The position numbers were made by a program, and so were the translations under genes. DNA of 53,035 nt from Liolophura sinensis (lineage: Eukaryota > Mollusca > Polyplacophora > Chitonida > Chitonidae), in NCBI RefSeq assembly GCF_032854445.1, contig NW_027018240.1, positions 1-53,035 of the forward strand. Reading direction: 5' to 3'. The notes beneath the pieces are model-generated. The model saw only the letters and a program-made list of their open reading frames with translations. It had not been told where the DNA came from and did no database searches. Positions within the stretch are counted from its first letter, which is position 1, and each line of letters opens with the position of its first letter. Below are positions 23,567 through 33,215 of this stretch, in pieces.

Positions 23567-24453
23567 ATAATTGCGAATCAGCCACGAGCATTAGACCACC
23601 TCCTGCGATGACTAGAGCCCAGACATTATCGGCCAGCCACTCAGCTGCTTTCCCGAGAAGGTTCAGTAGCCAGGACACGATACTGCCGATAATACCCGGA
23701 ATCAGCGGCAGCCTTCCCAGGGAGCTTGCCAAGGGCACGCGCCAGGGACTGGAGATGTTTTTTCACCCATTCTTTAAGACCACGCCCGTCGGGTGGAGGT
23801 GGTGTTGGCTGGATGCCCCCGCCGGACGTATTTAATGCGGTGTATTTACGTGCGCAGGGCTTCACCCGTTAAAGAGGCTGCTTCGAGCCGGGCCACCCTC
23901 TCGACCTCGAGATTCTTTATACTACCTTCGATCATGCTCCGCAAGTCTTCATCACGGACCTCCCCCAACTTCCGTTTTTCTTTTGCGATGTACTTATCGA
24001 GACTTGACAGCTTGGCGAGGTTATTCGCGTGTTCGCCTTCCAAGGTCTGCAGTGCCTTGTCAAGCCCAGAAGTTTTCGCACGGGAAGAGGAGGGTCGAGA
24101 AGAGCGAGTGTTGAGAGGGCTAGCGGTTCACCTGTGTTTATGCTGGTGAGGTTCAGATCGGGGTATTTATTGAGTCGCAGTTTCCCTTCTTCGTTAATCT
24201 TAAAATCCGTGTAATAGCGCTTGGGTTTGGTAAGGTTGGGATACAGCCTCTCCATGGTATTGTAATAATCATTCACGATGGTCACTAACAGCCTTCCCTC
24301 TTTGGTTTTGAGGATCTCATCCAAGGTTTGTTGCTCGGGAACCACCCCGATCTGGACATCACCACCTGCACGGAGAGTGGTCTGCTCGTCGTCGATGTTG
24401 TTGCCCTCTTTGGCGTCGCCGGGGATCGGATCATCAAAGTCAAAGTCTGCCAT
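23556..24453 (-). pseudogene. Coiled-coil/membrane protein of the structural module, Polinton 1 copy (shortened)
   Basis: ATG at 24453 (MADFDFDDPIPGDAKEGNN). Homologous to 40402-41703 but about 400 bp shorter, with an internal deletion and at least three frame changes. It retains the heptad-rich segment (about 24043-23850) and the C-terminal PGIIGSIVSWLLNLLGKAA helix region (23738-23600). Confidence 0.75.
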
Positions 24454-24474
24454 AATCCTCGTATTGAACATTGC

Positions 24475-24486
24475 AAGGTATACCTT
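24475..24486. promoter_or_regulatory. Palindromic AAGGTATACCTT box between divergent genes
   Basis: A perfect 12-bp palindrome in the 44-bp gap between the divergent start codons at 24453 (-) and 24498 (+). The same GTATAC core precedes the terminal genes of both Polintons. A core promoter element is an inference. Confidence 0.45.
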
Positions 24487-24497
24487 CAATACACACA

Positions 24498-25566
24498 ATG
24501 GATGCATACGGACGCAAGCTAAACCCTTTCAGAACACTCCGTAAGCCTCGGGGGGGGGGGGGGGGGGGGGGTACAAGGTGTACGGCAGTCCTTGGTCTTC
24601 ACCAACAACCCGAGTACGATCGACCAGAATCAACAACTCTTGGTCCGCTGACCAAAAACGAAGGCAGGAATGCGGCCCAGCGAAAACATGCTTAAACTTC
24701 GAGTCGGAGCGGAGGACGCAAGTGACGACAATGCTGGAGAAAATGCCATCGCTCGCGCCTTTGGCTGCCGGTTCCACATCCCCCTAGACTTTGAGCTTCT
24801 AGATGGCCACATGCCATTCTACCAGAGTGCCTTGGCCGACCGACTGGAGTACGAACTAACGTTCAACGATTACAGCCGGGTCATCAAGACAACAGACGAT
24901 GACACGACTTACACCATCAGCCTGGTGTTCGATATGGTCACCGATGAGGAGCTCGCTAGACAGATCCGCACCCAGTTTGCCGGGGGCGTCTCTATTCTGT
25001 ATGATCGCGTCCTCCGCCACCGAAAGTTTGTTAAGGACAAGTCTGATACTCTCTGGAACATAAACCTGAACACTCCATCAAGAGAAATGAAGGGCATCCT
25101 CATGCTGTTCGAGGCTAAAAGAACCCCGTGGGGGAGGAGGTCGGAATCCTTCTACAGCCCGAAGATCACCAAAGTAGAAGTCACAATAGAAGGGGTCCCC
25201 AATCAGCTGTACATCCAGGGCATGCGGGCATACAAGCAATGGGGCGAGGTCCAGAGGTTCTTCGTCAGCTCACCCCTTAAGAAGTGGGACGCTGAGGTGG
25301 CCAGGGTCGTAAAAGACTTAGGCCTGGCAGACGTCTCCCTGGAAGAGTTCTTGACGCACAAGCACGCCTTCTGGCTTGACCTTCGGACAAGCGACGATGA
25401 CGAGCAGCATGGGAGTGGGAGGCGCGTTCTGATCGCCAGAGAGGGGATTACGATACAGGTGACTAAAGAGAAAGAAGATCCCGGCGTGTTGAACGTATAT
25501 CTCTATGTGACCATGGACGCAATGCTGCACATCAAGAATGGTAGATTCGTTAACGCGCTTTATTGA
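24498..25566 (+). pseudogene. Major capsid protein (double-jelly-roll type), Polinton 1 copy, disrupted
   Basis: The N terminus MDAYGRKLNPFRTLRKP is followed by a run of about 22 G that breaks the frame. Then a deletion of roughly 200 bp relative to Polinton 2 removes part of the first jelly roll (junction near 24655). The remainder (24670-25566) is a long open frame with HMPFYQSALADRLEYELTFN and KSDTLWNINLN, colinear with 42120-43047. Capsid identity is inferred from length, gene order next to the packaging ATPase and similarity to the intact region. Confidence 0.78.
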
Positions 25567-25704
25567 TGACGCCCACTGCGCGATTATCTGTGGGCAGACT
25601 ATATCTCTATGTGATTATGGACGCAATGTTGCACATCCAGAATGGTAGATTCGTTAACGCACTTTATTGATGACGCCCACTGCGCGATTATCTGTGGGCA
25701 GACG
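25497..25704 (+). repeat. Tandem duplication (about 104-bp unit) over the capsid/ATPase junction
   Basis: The stretch from CTCTATGTGACCATGGACGC to TGTGGGCAGAC is repeated from 25605 with few differences. It duplicates the capsid C terminus, its stop codon, and the start of the ATPase, so the first ATPase start leads only into a short dead frame. Confidence 0.85.
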
Positions 25705-26230
25705 AACTGCGGCAAAACAGTATTTGTGCTGGACCTGCTTGAGGGCCCTTTCCGTGGTTTGTTTCATCACATTGGGATCCTGTGCCTCACTCTTAAGCAT
25801 AACAAGGCGTACCGGCGGCGATGGACACTGTCTAACCCTGAAGTCTAAACGAATGCCTGAGAGCTTTCTACAGAGTGTTCGAGGGGGAGCCCACCCTATA
25901 CATCATCGATGCTTGTAGCGCGTTGGAGGCGATGAATAAGAAAGAAAAAATGCTGTCATTCATGGCTTTCTCGGGCCGTTATGCAGTGCAAAGCGTCTGG
26001 GTCCTCACTCAGAAACACAACGCCGTCCTCAAAGACTTTTGCGATCAGACAAGGTGGGTGGCTTTATTCCACTGCAAAGATCGACACTCGTTCAACGAAT
26101 GCCTGGAGGAGAACCACATCATCGATGCCGAGAGCGAAAGGCAGAGTTTCGACAGAAGGTCAAGAACAATCCGCATTCTAAGCTCCTGCTAATGACTGAT
26201 ACGCCCGCCACATCTAAGATTATATATTAG
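25642..26230 (+). pseudogene. Genome-packaging ATPase (A32/FtsK-like), Polinton 1 copy
   Basis: Walker A reads GQTNCGKTVFVLDL. The frame breaks near 25850 and resumes at 25875. The Walker B region reads TLYIIDACSALE, where the Polinton 2 copy has TLYIVDDCNA, so the second acidic residue is lost. Homologous to 43019-43660. Confidence 0.82.
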
Positions 26231-26254
26231 ACGTAGTCGCCCTTCGTAATAATA

Positions 26255-26815
26255 ATGGATACCGACGAGCTTATAGACGAGATTCTGGGCGAAGAGGAGG
26301 AGAAGCCCAGCCAACTGCCCAGCCAACATGCACAGCAGTTCAGGGATAGGCTGGCGGCACTTGCGGTGGGTGGGCAGGTCAAGCAATATCTGGGAAAAGA
26401 CGTAACAGCCGCTGAGATCGACGCCATGAGCGACGAAGATGTAGAAAGGCTGCACTCCCGGTACGAGGCTAAGCTCGGTGCGCGGATGGTTAACGGTCTC
26501 GGAGGTATATTCTTGAGATTATATGTAAGGGCAGCCAGCTGGCTCCTACCAATCCCACCCTAGAATCAACCAAAGCTCATGGCACAGCTCGCCACCGACC
26601 CATTTGTTGAACAGACGCTTAGCAGTGCTAGCTGCTTGCTATACTACTGCTATGGTAAGTACTTAGCACCGCTAACCATGGCGCTGACCACTACTGAGCA
26701 CTGCTCATTTGAACACCACCGCTGTCGTAGAAATGATGATCCAGAGAAACATGAGTACAACGAATCCAGAAGGCCCGAAGGAAGTGGAGTGGGTGACAAC
26801 GGATTCTACGGATGA
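26255..26815 (+). pseudogene. Conserved protein of unknown function (219-aa family), Polinton 1 copy
   Basis: ATG at 26255 (MDTDELIDEILGEEEEKPS) with an acidic N terminus, then RDRLAALAVGGQVKQYLGKD. An in-frame TAG at 26561-26563 interrupts after LLPIPP; the same frame then continues with YLAPLTMALTTTEHCSF. Homologous to 43776-44369. Confidence 0.78.
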
Positions 26816-27218
26816 CGGCCATGCGAAGAATCCCCAAAAAGTCGCTGCGGGTCGAGCGGGTGCTGCAGCAAGAAAGGCCAATGCTGAAAAGCTTAAGGAC
26901 GAGCTTCGCAAGGCAAAGGCTGCTTTGCTTGGCGCAGCTGATTCCACCAAGAAACAGCCGAAGGAACCGGATTCTACGAAGGAACTGCCGAAGGAACCGG
27001 ATTCTACAAAGGCATCCGACTGGAGGGCGGCCCGGGCGTTATTAGGCGTTGGCGGCCTTACAGTGCTAGTGTTGCTACGCATGTGGCGCAGCCGCTATAC
27101 AGCACGAGGTGCAGATATAACACCGCGTGCAGATATCACGCCGCAAGAAAAGAATCTCCATTTAAATGTACGACGCGACCCTTTCTATATAGATCAGCAT
27201 TTCTACTCCATCCAGTGA
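26754..27218 (+). CDS. Small Lys/Ala-rich protein with one membrane segment, Polinton 1 copy
   Basis: MSTTNPEGPKEVEWVTTDST opens a frame that stays intact to 27218. It has an Ala/Lys-rich helix (about 26850-26935, AAGRAGAAARKANAEK), a repeat of the PKEPDSTK unit, one hydrophobic segment (about 27045-27080) and a longer C terminus than the Polinton 2 homologue (44510-44959). Unknown function; candidate virion membrane or nucleoid protein. Start chosen by alignment with the homologue; it overlaps the end of the previous gene. Confidence 0.6.
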   Translation, partial: STTNPEGPKEVEWVTTDSTDDGHAKNPQKVAAGRAGAAARKANAEKLKDELRKAKAALLGAADSTKKQPKEPDSTKELPKEPDSTKASDWRAARALLGVGGLTVLVLLRMWRSRYTARGADITPRADITPQEKNLHLNVRRDPFYIDQHFYSIQ

Positions 27219-27225
27219 CAGAAAA

Positions 27226-27438
27226 GTGCTAGTCAACGCGGACTACCACGCCGCTGTGGTCTCTCTCCTGGCTACTGTGTACGCTAGCCTCGGCCAGATG
27301 TTCCTGAAAGGAGCCCTCCCGAAGCTGAACTTAACACCCCGTGACGTCGGCATGGTCATTGCAGATGTAGGCCTGGCCATGTTTTCGAAGGAAATGCTAA
27401 TTAAACAAGGGCCCCTTCCTCCCAATATAATCAAGTAG
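27226..27438 (+). CDS. Small hydrophobic protein (79-aa family), Polinton 1 copy
   Basis: Frame MLVNADYHAAVVSLLATVYA to PPNIIK, matching 45021-45260, but the usual N-terminal residues are absent, so the true start may be damaged. Contains one or two hydrophobic stretches. It precedes the next gene by a few bases, as in Polinton 2. Confidence 0.6.
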   Translation: MLVNADYHAAVVSLLATVYASLGQMFLKGALPKLNLTPRDVGMVIADVGLAMFSKEMLIKQGPLPPNIIK

Positions 27439-27440
27439 TA

Positions 27441-27884
27441 ATGGCCTCCATCGCAATGATGATGGGCGGCGGCCTTATAAACGCTTTGGCCTTCAGCGGG
27501 AGCAACTATATGTTTTCGATGCTGAGGAGTTCCGGTGTCGACGAAGAGCCGAGGCGCCATGACCGCGCTGTAGAACAGCTCCAAGCCGCCCAGGAAAACT
27601 GGGCCCGAAAGCGCACTAACTAGCGCTTGGACTGGATCAATGATGGACTCCGCCACCAGGGACACGCTATCCATACGTTCCGGGATGTCGACACTGCAAT
27701 TCGCGAGTATTCTAGGGTCTCGGGCAAAACTCTTACACGCGACGCGCTCCTGGGCGCAGAGCCACAGCTCTCCGATTTCTATGTGCCTAGTAAAGATCAA
27801 AAACACCGCGAGATGACCTTCGTCATCCTGGGAATTTGTGTGGTTGGGGGTGTAAGTTACAGAATCGCAAAACTCACCAAGTAA
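27441..27884 (+). pseudogene. 149-aa family membrane protein, Polinton 1 copy, one stop
   Basis: MASIAMMMGGGLINALAFSG matches 45260-45709. A single in-frame TAG at 27621-27623 divides it; the remainder (27627-27884) is in the same frame and ends with the C-terminal TM segment (VILGICVVGGVSY). Confidence 0.78.
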
Positions 27885-27995
27885 TCCGAGTTGACTGTGC
27901 CGCCATTGAGCTCCTCGTCGGGCACGAGGTGGTTCTGCGCGCGACGATCTTTTTCGTCGCAAATCTGTTAGAAGTCTGCTAGAATACCTTGATGA

Positions 27996-28987
27996 CATGG
28001 CTAGTAAAGTGTCTGTTCACCTGGCAAATATCTACTACAGCCCTGGTGGGTAGAGGAACGGCTACGCGGCCATCCAGAAACTTGCCACTGCGGCTAAAGT
28101 CTCCGAAGATGTGGTCCGGGCCTGGCTGAAAAAGCAGGCTATCTGGCAGATATACCTGCCTCGTCCCTGAAAAATACCGAGGCGTATGTTCGATGTTTCC
28201 ACGCCGAATGACATCCACCAAGGTAATCTTCTATTTCTACCACATGATCGGCGAGGCCGGAAGCTGTACAAGTACGCGTTGACAGTTGTTGATGTCGTTT
28301 CGCGCTACAAGGAGGCGGAACCTCTGGCCACAAAAGATTCCAAAGAAGTCGCTGATGCTCTCTATCGCATTTACAAGCGGGGACCCCTTCGATGGCCGAA
28401 GCTTCTCCAAGTTGACCCTGGGCGCGAGTTTATGGGTGCGGTGAGCCAAATACTGGCCAAACACGATGTCACAGTCCGCCGAGGCCGCGTGGATATCCAC
28501 CGAGACCAAGGCATAGTGGAGCGTTTCAACCGTACTCTAGCTGAGCGGGTCTTTGGACATCAGTACGCCCAGGAGATGCGCCTCCCTCCCGAACACCGGT
28601 CTACTGAATGGCTGGCTCGGCTGCCCTTTGTTGTGGCCGCTCTGAATAACAAGACAACGAGACTGATCGGTAAAAAGCCGAAAGACGCCATCAAGGCAAA
28701 GGGGTGCCTCATAAGCCTTCCTCGACGGTTCCAGGTCGCCCCGTTGGACTTAATGAGCGGAAGATCCCCGAGGGTGTTGGTGTTCGTTATCTCTATCAGC
28801 CTGGAGAGCTGGAGGGCTACCGCCGTCTCGCGACTGATCCTGTGTGGTCTCTAGAGATATATCCGCTTGGGCGCTCTGTCACAAAGCCTAATGAACCCGT
28901 GCTGAACTATCACGATTCGTTCGTGAGGAGTCGCTTATAGTGCCTCCCGATACTCAGATTCCCCCGGATGGGGCTCTACGGCGCTAG
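27996..28987 (+). pseudogene. Retroviral-type integrase, Polinton 1 copy
   Basis: Homologous to 46256-47269. In-frame stops occur in the N-terminal helix-turn-helix region (near 28050 and 28168), and a frame change lies near 28710. The first catalytic Asp is replaced (IHQGNLLFLPHD against VHQADLQFLPHD in Polinton 2), while VDPGREFMG and QGIVERFNRTLAE are kept. Ends TAG at 28985-28987, overlapping the polymerase gene on the other strand by 12 nt. Confidence 0.87.
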
Positions 28988-31900
28988 TAGTTCCTCGAAG
29001 AGGTTGTCCCATCCTGCGGGTGCCGCATCTCCATGGCCGTAAGCCACGGTGTGGACACCATCTTCGGCGATCCAGCGTTTACTATCGAAGGGGGACAGTG
29101 AGACCTTATTCAGGTGCTGCCCATAGATATGGTGGCGCTCTGATTGCAGCACTACGTCGGAAGATCTTCTCGAAGAGGGCCTCTTTGTACTGCTTATGGC
29201 GGATGCACTTTTCCACAACTCCCTTTTTCACGCCCTTGGCCTTCTTAATGTTGGCTCCGCCTGCCTCCAGAAAGGAGTACATCTTGGGGCGCAGACCAAT
29301 GTATTCGGCGATCGGCCGCCCCGCGCACTCGTCCTTCATTTTCCCCAAGACCTTCATATTTGCTACACTGTGCGGTGGGTGGTCTTGTGGGTAATCTGAG
29401 GTGTCGTACAAGTTTGCATTCTCAGCCATATCCCTATAAAGATCCTCAGCCTGAATCTCAAGTAGCAGACTATCCGTGTCAGTGTAGAGGAGCTGGCATC
29501 GCCCTCCGTACTGGGCCTACATGTGGTTGTAGTAGAAGTCATACATCAGGTGCTTTGAGAGATCTAGAATGCTCATGTCCACGTAGATAGGTCGGTTTAG
29601 GACTAGACGGGTCTTGTGCATCTGAATCGCTGCGAGGTCATCATCAAATATGTTTGCCCGTGCGAAGCTCGGGCTGGCTATCAAGCGTCGGAGCTTGTCG
29701 TCTTCTACAGAGCGTACCAACTTGAAGTCCACACGCTTTCGAAGGTTCTCCATGTTTTTACCGAAGACCGAGTTGTTCATTAGCTTGTACAGGTCCTTCT
29801 CGAATTTACTCGCGGCCGTTTTTCGGAGCTCGGTGTTCATCCTGATATAGGGTTCCATCCAAGAGCTCTGGACGAATCTCAGGGCCCGGTGAATCTTTGT
29901 CAGGCCGTTTTTTGGAGCTCGGTGTTCATCCTGATATAGGGTTCCATCCAAGGGCTCTGGGCGAATCTCAGGGCCCGGTGAATCTTTGTCAGGCGCTTTC
30001 CCAGAGATAGATACAGCTGTAGGTTCCGGTAGTGCAGGACGTACCGTGCCTTGTTGCGGAGGTTGGGGACCAGCTTTTCGACCTCGGTAGGCGCTTTCTT
30101 GCCTAGAAGGCTGTGCTGATAGTCTGACATCCATTCCTTCTGGACCACCAGACGCTCCGGGGCTAATGGGTAGCAGTTATGTGCGTTATGTAGGTCGGCC
30201 GGATACTCTAGGTCGGCCTCGAGGATGTAACCATAAGGACTGTCGTGGGGGTGGGTAGCAATCGTTTCACCGTGACGCTGCGCGTCATCTACCCACTGGA
30301 AGCCGCCCGTTGGAAGGAACTGACTCATAGCCCAGCCATATAGATTATTGGCGTCTAGGTATTGGATGTAGCTGTTTGGACTTTCGGGGTTGTATCCCTC
30401 CAGATTATTGGCTTTGGCGTGTCGCTTGCTTATCATGGAGATTCCTCCTTGCAACCCCTTCTCAATGAAGAGATGTTGGTCGTAGTCGGTCAACAGCTCC
30501 ACCTCTACCCCGGTCTTTCTGAGCAGCGCATCCCACGAGAGACCTGGGCTCGTAAAGTATTGAGCGGGGTCCAATCCATATTGCCGTAAACAAGTCTTCC
30601 GGAAGGCCTCAAACACATCGGCCAACAGGAGCACGTCTGTGCGGCAGTAAAGGTCTGTGTAGTCTCCCAGATTGGTGTAGTCAAATACCTTCCATACCTG
30701 TTGAGCGTGGATGTAGTCCTCATCGCGAATGCCTCCCACTTTGAGCTTACTGTAGAATGCCTCTTTGGGTGGGAGGCTGGACTCGTCGAAGCGCTCCCAG
30801 GAGTCCATATACTCATAGGGGTAGACCCCCTTGCGCATGAGTAGCTTGCGTTTTTCTTCGGCGGGCTCGTACCAAGCTGTGATGTGGAAAGCCTCCGGTT
30901 TGTTGGCCTCTACCAAACTGTCAAGGGAAGTCGGTAAGAACTGAACGCTGTCGATGAAGCGGAGCTGCCCCAGCGAGAAGGAGATGTACTTTTCCGTCTT
31001 GTTGGGGATACAGGAGATGCGGCCCTCCACCTTACTTATGGCTTGCATCAGGGGGGTGCCCGTCATAGCACCGTAGGTTGTGGAAGACTACTGGTATGGC
31101 TGTCTTGGGACCCAGCAGCAACTTTAGGTTGCATGCGTTATTGGCCTCGCCTCTGTACTTGCCGGTGATATGGCAGTCATCGCGCATAGAATCGGCGTCC
31201 AGAGGCTTCTAACACACGTAACAGGTTGTGGGCCTGCCAGTCTTGGGGAGTCATCCTCATGGCTATAGGGTTGGCTAGAACATTTTTGAAATCCTGCTCC
31301 TCCTGTTGGAGAGCTGTGAGGAAGTGTTCCGTCGCGTTAGGGCCTCTGTATTCCACGGGGCGTTTTGTGCGGCCGTCACAACGCACCACAACATAGCAGT
31401 GACTGCAGGGCTCGTGGTGCTGAGTGTTTTGAGTGCTGCTCTCTGTAGGTGACGGCTGCGGGCCTTCAACCCTTTTGGTCAGAGCCTTGAAGTCGGCAAA
31501 TATGATGAATGGAGCCGGTAGATGTTTGTGGTGGTTCTGAAAGGTGAACTTGTTTTCCCCCTCGAGCCTCGAGCAGGTCCTCCCTTGTGTAGCCGTGTAG
31601 GCAGGGCTCGCAGAAGTGTTTGCAATGGTGTGCCTTACTTTCTTGGAACAGGAGACGGTTGGGGTCTTTTATCAATGTATAATGGAATTTACCTGCCTTC
31701 TCAATCAGCAGCAGATTGATTCGGGGCGTGTCGCCGGGCTTCTGGCTGAGGCGGTGCACGATCACGCCTTTGTCCCACCCGAACACGTTGATGGCGAGGT
31801 CGTTCTTTTCCTCCACTTTAGGGATCTGAGAGATGGGCGTGGGGGCGTCGATCCCACTAAAGACAATGCCATCATTGGTGGGATACTTTGTTGGTCTCTG

Positions 31901-32719
31901 AGGGTGCCCGGAGGCTGGAAATAAGGCAGACCGGAGTGCCCATCGGAGGCAGTCGTCGTCCTTGTTCTTCACATTGATGACTGCTTTCTTGTTACTCACA
32001 GCTGCAGTTAGGGGGATTTAGGACCCGCCTTTCAGTGGCTGATACCTTGCAATGTCAAGCCAGAGTGTTTGCACGCTATTGACAACCCACCCTGACCCTC
32101 GCTGTGTCCATTTTTCCAGCACCTCCTGGAAGGTGGAGAAGGCCTTATCTAGAGCCCCGTCAATGTCACCAGCCTCTAAGAGGGCCTCGTGTTTGCTGTG
32201 GAGTACTGGGCTGGTATACTCTTCACTGCCATCGGCGTTGTCCTTTCGCATCTGAACCCTAAGGCCTAGTTGGAACTTAACCCCGTTGAGTGCCAGGATC
32301 TCTTCTTCTAGCTTCTGGCGAATAATAGCTTGAACTTCTTCTAAGAAGGCTACGGGGTCCGTCCAAGCGCCTTCGGGTACGTTCATCTGCCAGACCCGGA
32401 GGAGGTTCCTTATGACCCTGCCAGCGTTAATGAATTCTAGTTTCTTTTCGCTCAGCAATTCATCCAACTCCTCATTACTGAGGAGGTTCTTGACGTCTTG
32501 CTTCAACTCCTCGTTACTGACGTCTTTCTTCAACTCCTCGTAACTTCGGGAGTTCTTGATGTCTTGGAGCCGCTTCAACTCAGCCACAGCCGTTTTATAC
32601 CTGTCGAGGATCCCCTGCAGTTCTTCCAGGGCAATGCGGGACCGTGGGTACTTGGGCCGCACACCTATGAGCGTCTCAATCTCCTCCCGTAGTGCTCGTA
32701 ATTTTTGATGGTGGTTCAT
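28976..32719 (-). pseudogene. Protein-primed family-B DNA polymerase (classical Polinton pPolB)
   Basis: Replicates the element from a terminal protein primer in the family. ATG at 32719; the N-terminal domain is predicted helical and charged to 32018. Read through the TAA at 32018-32020 comes a region with NKKAVINVKNKDDDCLRWAL. The exonuclease domain lies about 31500-31070. The polymerase domain has motif A in YLDANNLYGWAMSQFLP (near 30340), motif B in KLMNNSVFGKNMEN (near 29760) and motif C YTDTDS (near 29480). The C terminus reads SDVVLQSERHHIYGQ. Breaks: TAA at 32018, TAG at 29517-29519, an 89-bp tandem duplication (29825-29993) and further frame changes. Not homologous to the polymerase of Polinton 2. 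Confidence 0.9.
29825..29993. repeat. 89-bp tandem duplication inside the Polinton 1 polymerase gene
   Basis: GGAGCTCGGTGTTCATCCTG recurs with a period of 89 bp (29825 and 29914), so it duplicates about 30 codons upstream of motif B and shifts the frame. Confidence 0.88.
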
Positions 32720-32797
32720 TGTATGCGTCGTATGCCTAGTGGTGCTGTTTCTCTAACTCTAAATTTCGAGTGCTGATATCTACCTGGTGCTGTTTCT

Positions 32798-33076
32798 CTA
32801 ATTGTAAATTTCGATTTCCGCCAGCCGGTTGAACTCGTCCAAGAAAGCTTTCCGCCTCTGCCGCGTTTCCCGCATCTGGGCATTATGATATCCACAGGCC
32901 ATGCAAAGCCGAAGTCGGTTTTTAACACCCCGACCACAGCTAATACATGACTGGGTGCCAAGAACCTACCGCAGGCTGGCTAAATGAATCCCGCAGTACT
33001 CCCCCAGACAGCTCTTACCAGAAAGCTCCTTGCAACCGATGGGTAGCCACCGGCACTTATTGTAACCCCTTGGCAT
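32798..33076 (-). pseudogene. Small Cys-rich (zinc-binding) protein, Polinton 1 copy, one stop
   Basis: On the minus strand, ATG at 33076 opens a 92-codon frame with a single TAG (32966-32968) and a stop at 32798-32800. It has two Cys clusters; the second reads CISCGRGVKNRLRLCMACGY, aligned with CQLCGIGVKNEYGLCVPCGY in the Polinton 2 gene at 35815. An AGGTATACTT box lies about 25-35 bp upstream. In Polinton 1 it sits next to the polymerase at the right end; in Polinton 2 it is at the opposite end. Confidence 0.75.
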
Positions 33077-33138
33077 GTTGTTGTTATATTTATCGAAGTA
33101 TACCTGGTGCAATTGGTATGTCTAATAGAACACGAGAA

Positions 33139-33215
33139 GGGGCTGGGGCCTCTATTTTGTTCTGGGGAGGGCCCCAGGGGGAGGGTGGTCCAGAACTCCT
33201 ATTCTGTATACTACT
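33139..33215 (-). repeat. Polinton 1 right terminal inverted repeat (77 bp)
   Basis: Reverse complement of 18961-19037. The LINE D sequence resumes directly after it with (T)GATGTCGATCC. Confidence 0.92.

Larger units (their letters stand above)
18961..33215. mobile_element. Polinton 1: Polinton/Maverick-like element (14.3 kb), decayed
   Basis: Bounded by 77-bp inverted repeats starting AGTAGTATAC and ending GTATACTACT, i.e. the AG...CT ends usual for Polintons. The LINE sequence TGATGT occurs on both sides (18955-18960 and 33215-33220, sharing one base with the repeat end), consistent with a 5-6-bp target duplication in LINE D ORF1. It encodes the capsid set, packaging ATPase, integrase and a classical protein-primed polymerase. 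Almost every gene has stops or frameshifts, and it contains several small internal duplications. GC content is clearly above that of the LINE DNA around it. Confidence 0.88.

Noticed and set aside
24549-24570. Run of about 22 G in the Polinton 1 capsid gene as a functional G-quadruplex
   Set aside because: Similar long G or C runs occur at 17440 and 6773; they look like homopolymer expansion or assembly noise in decayed elements.
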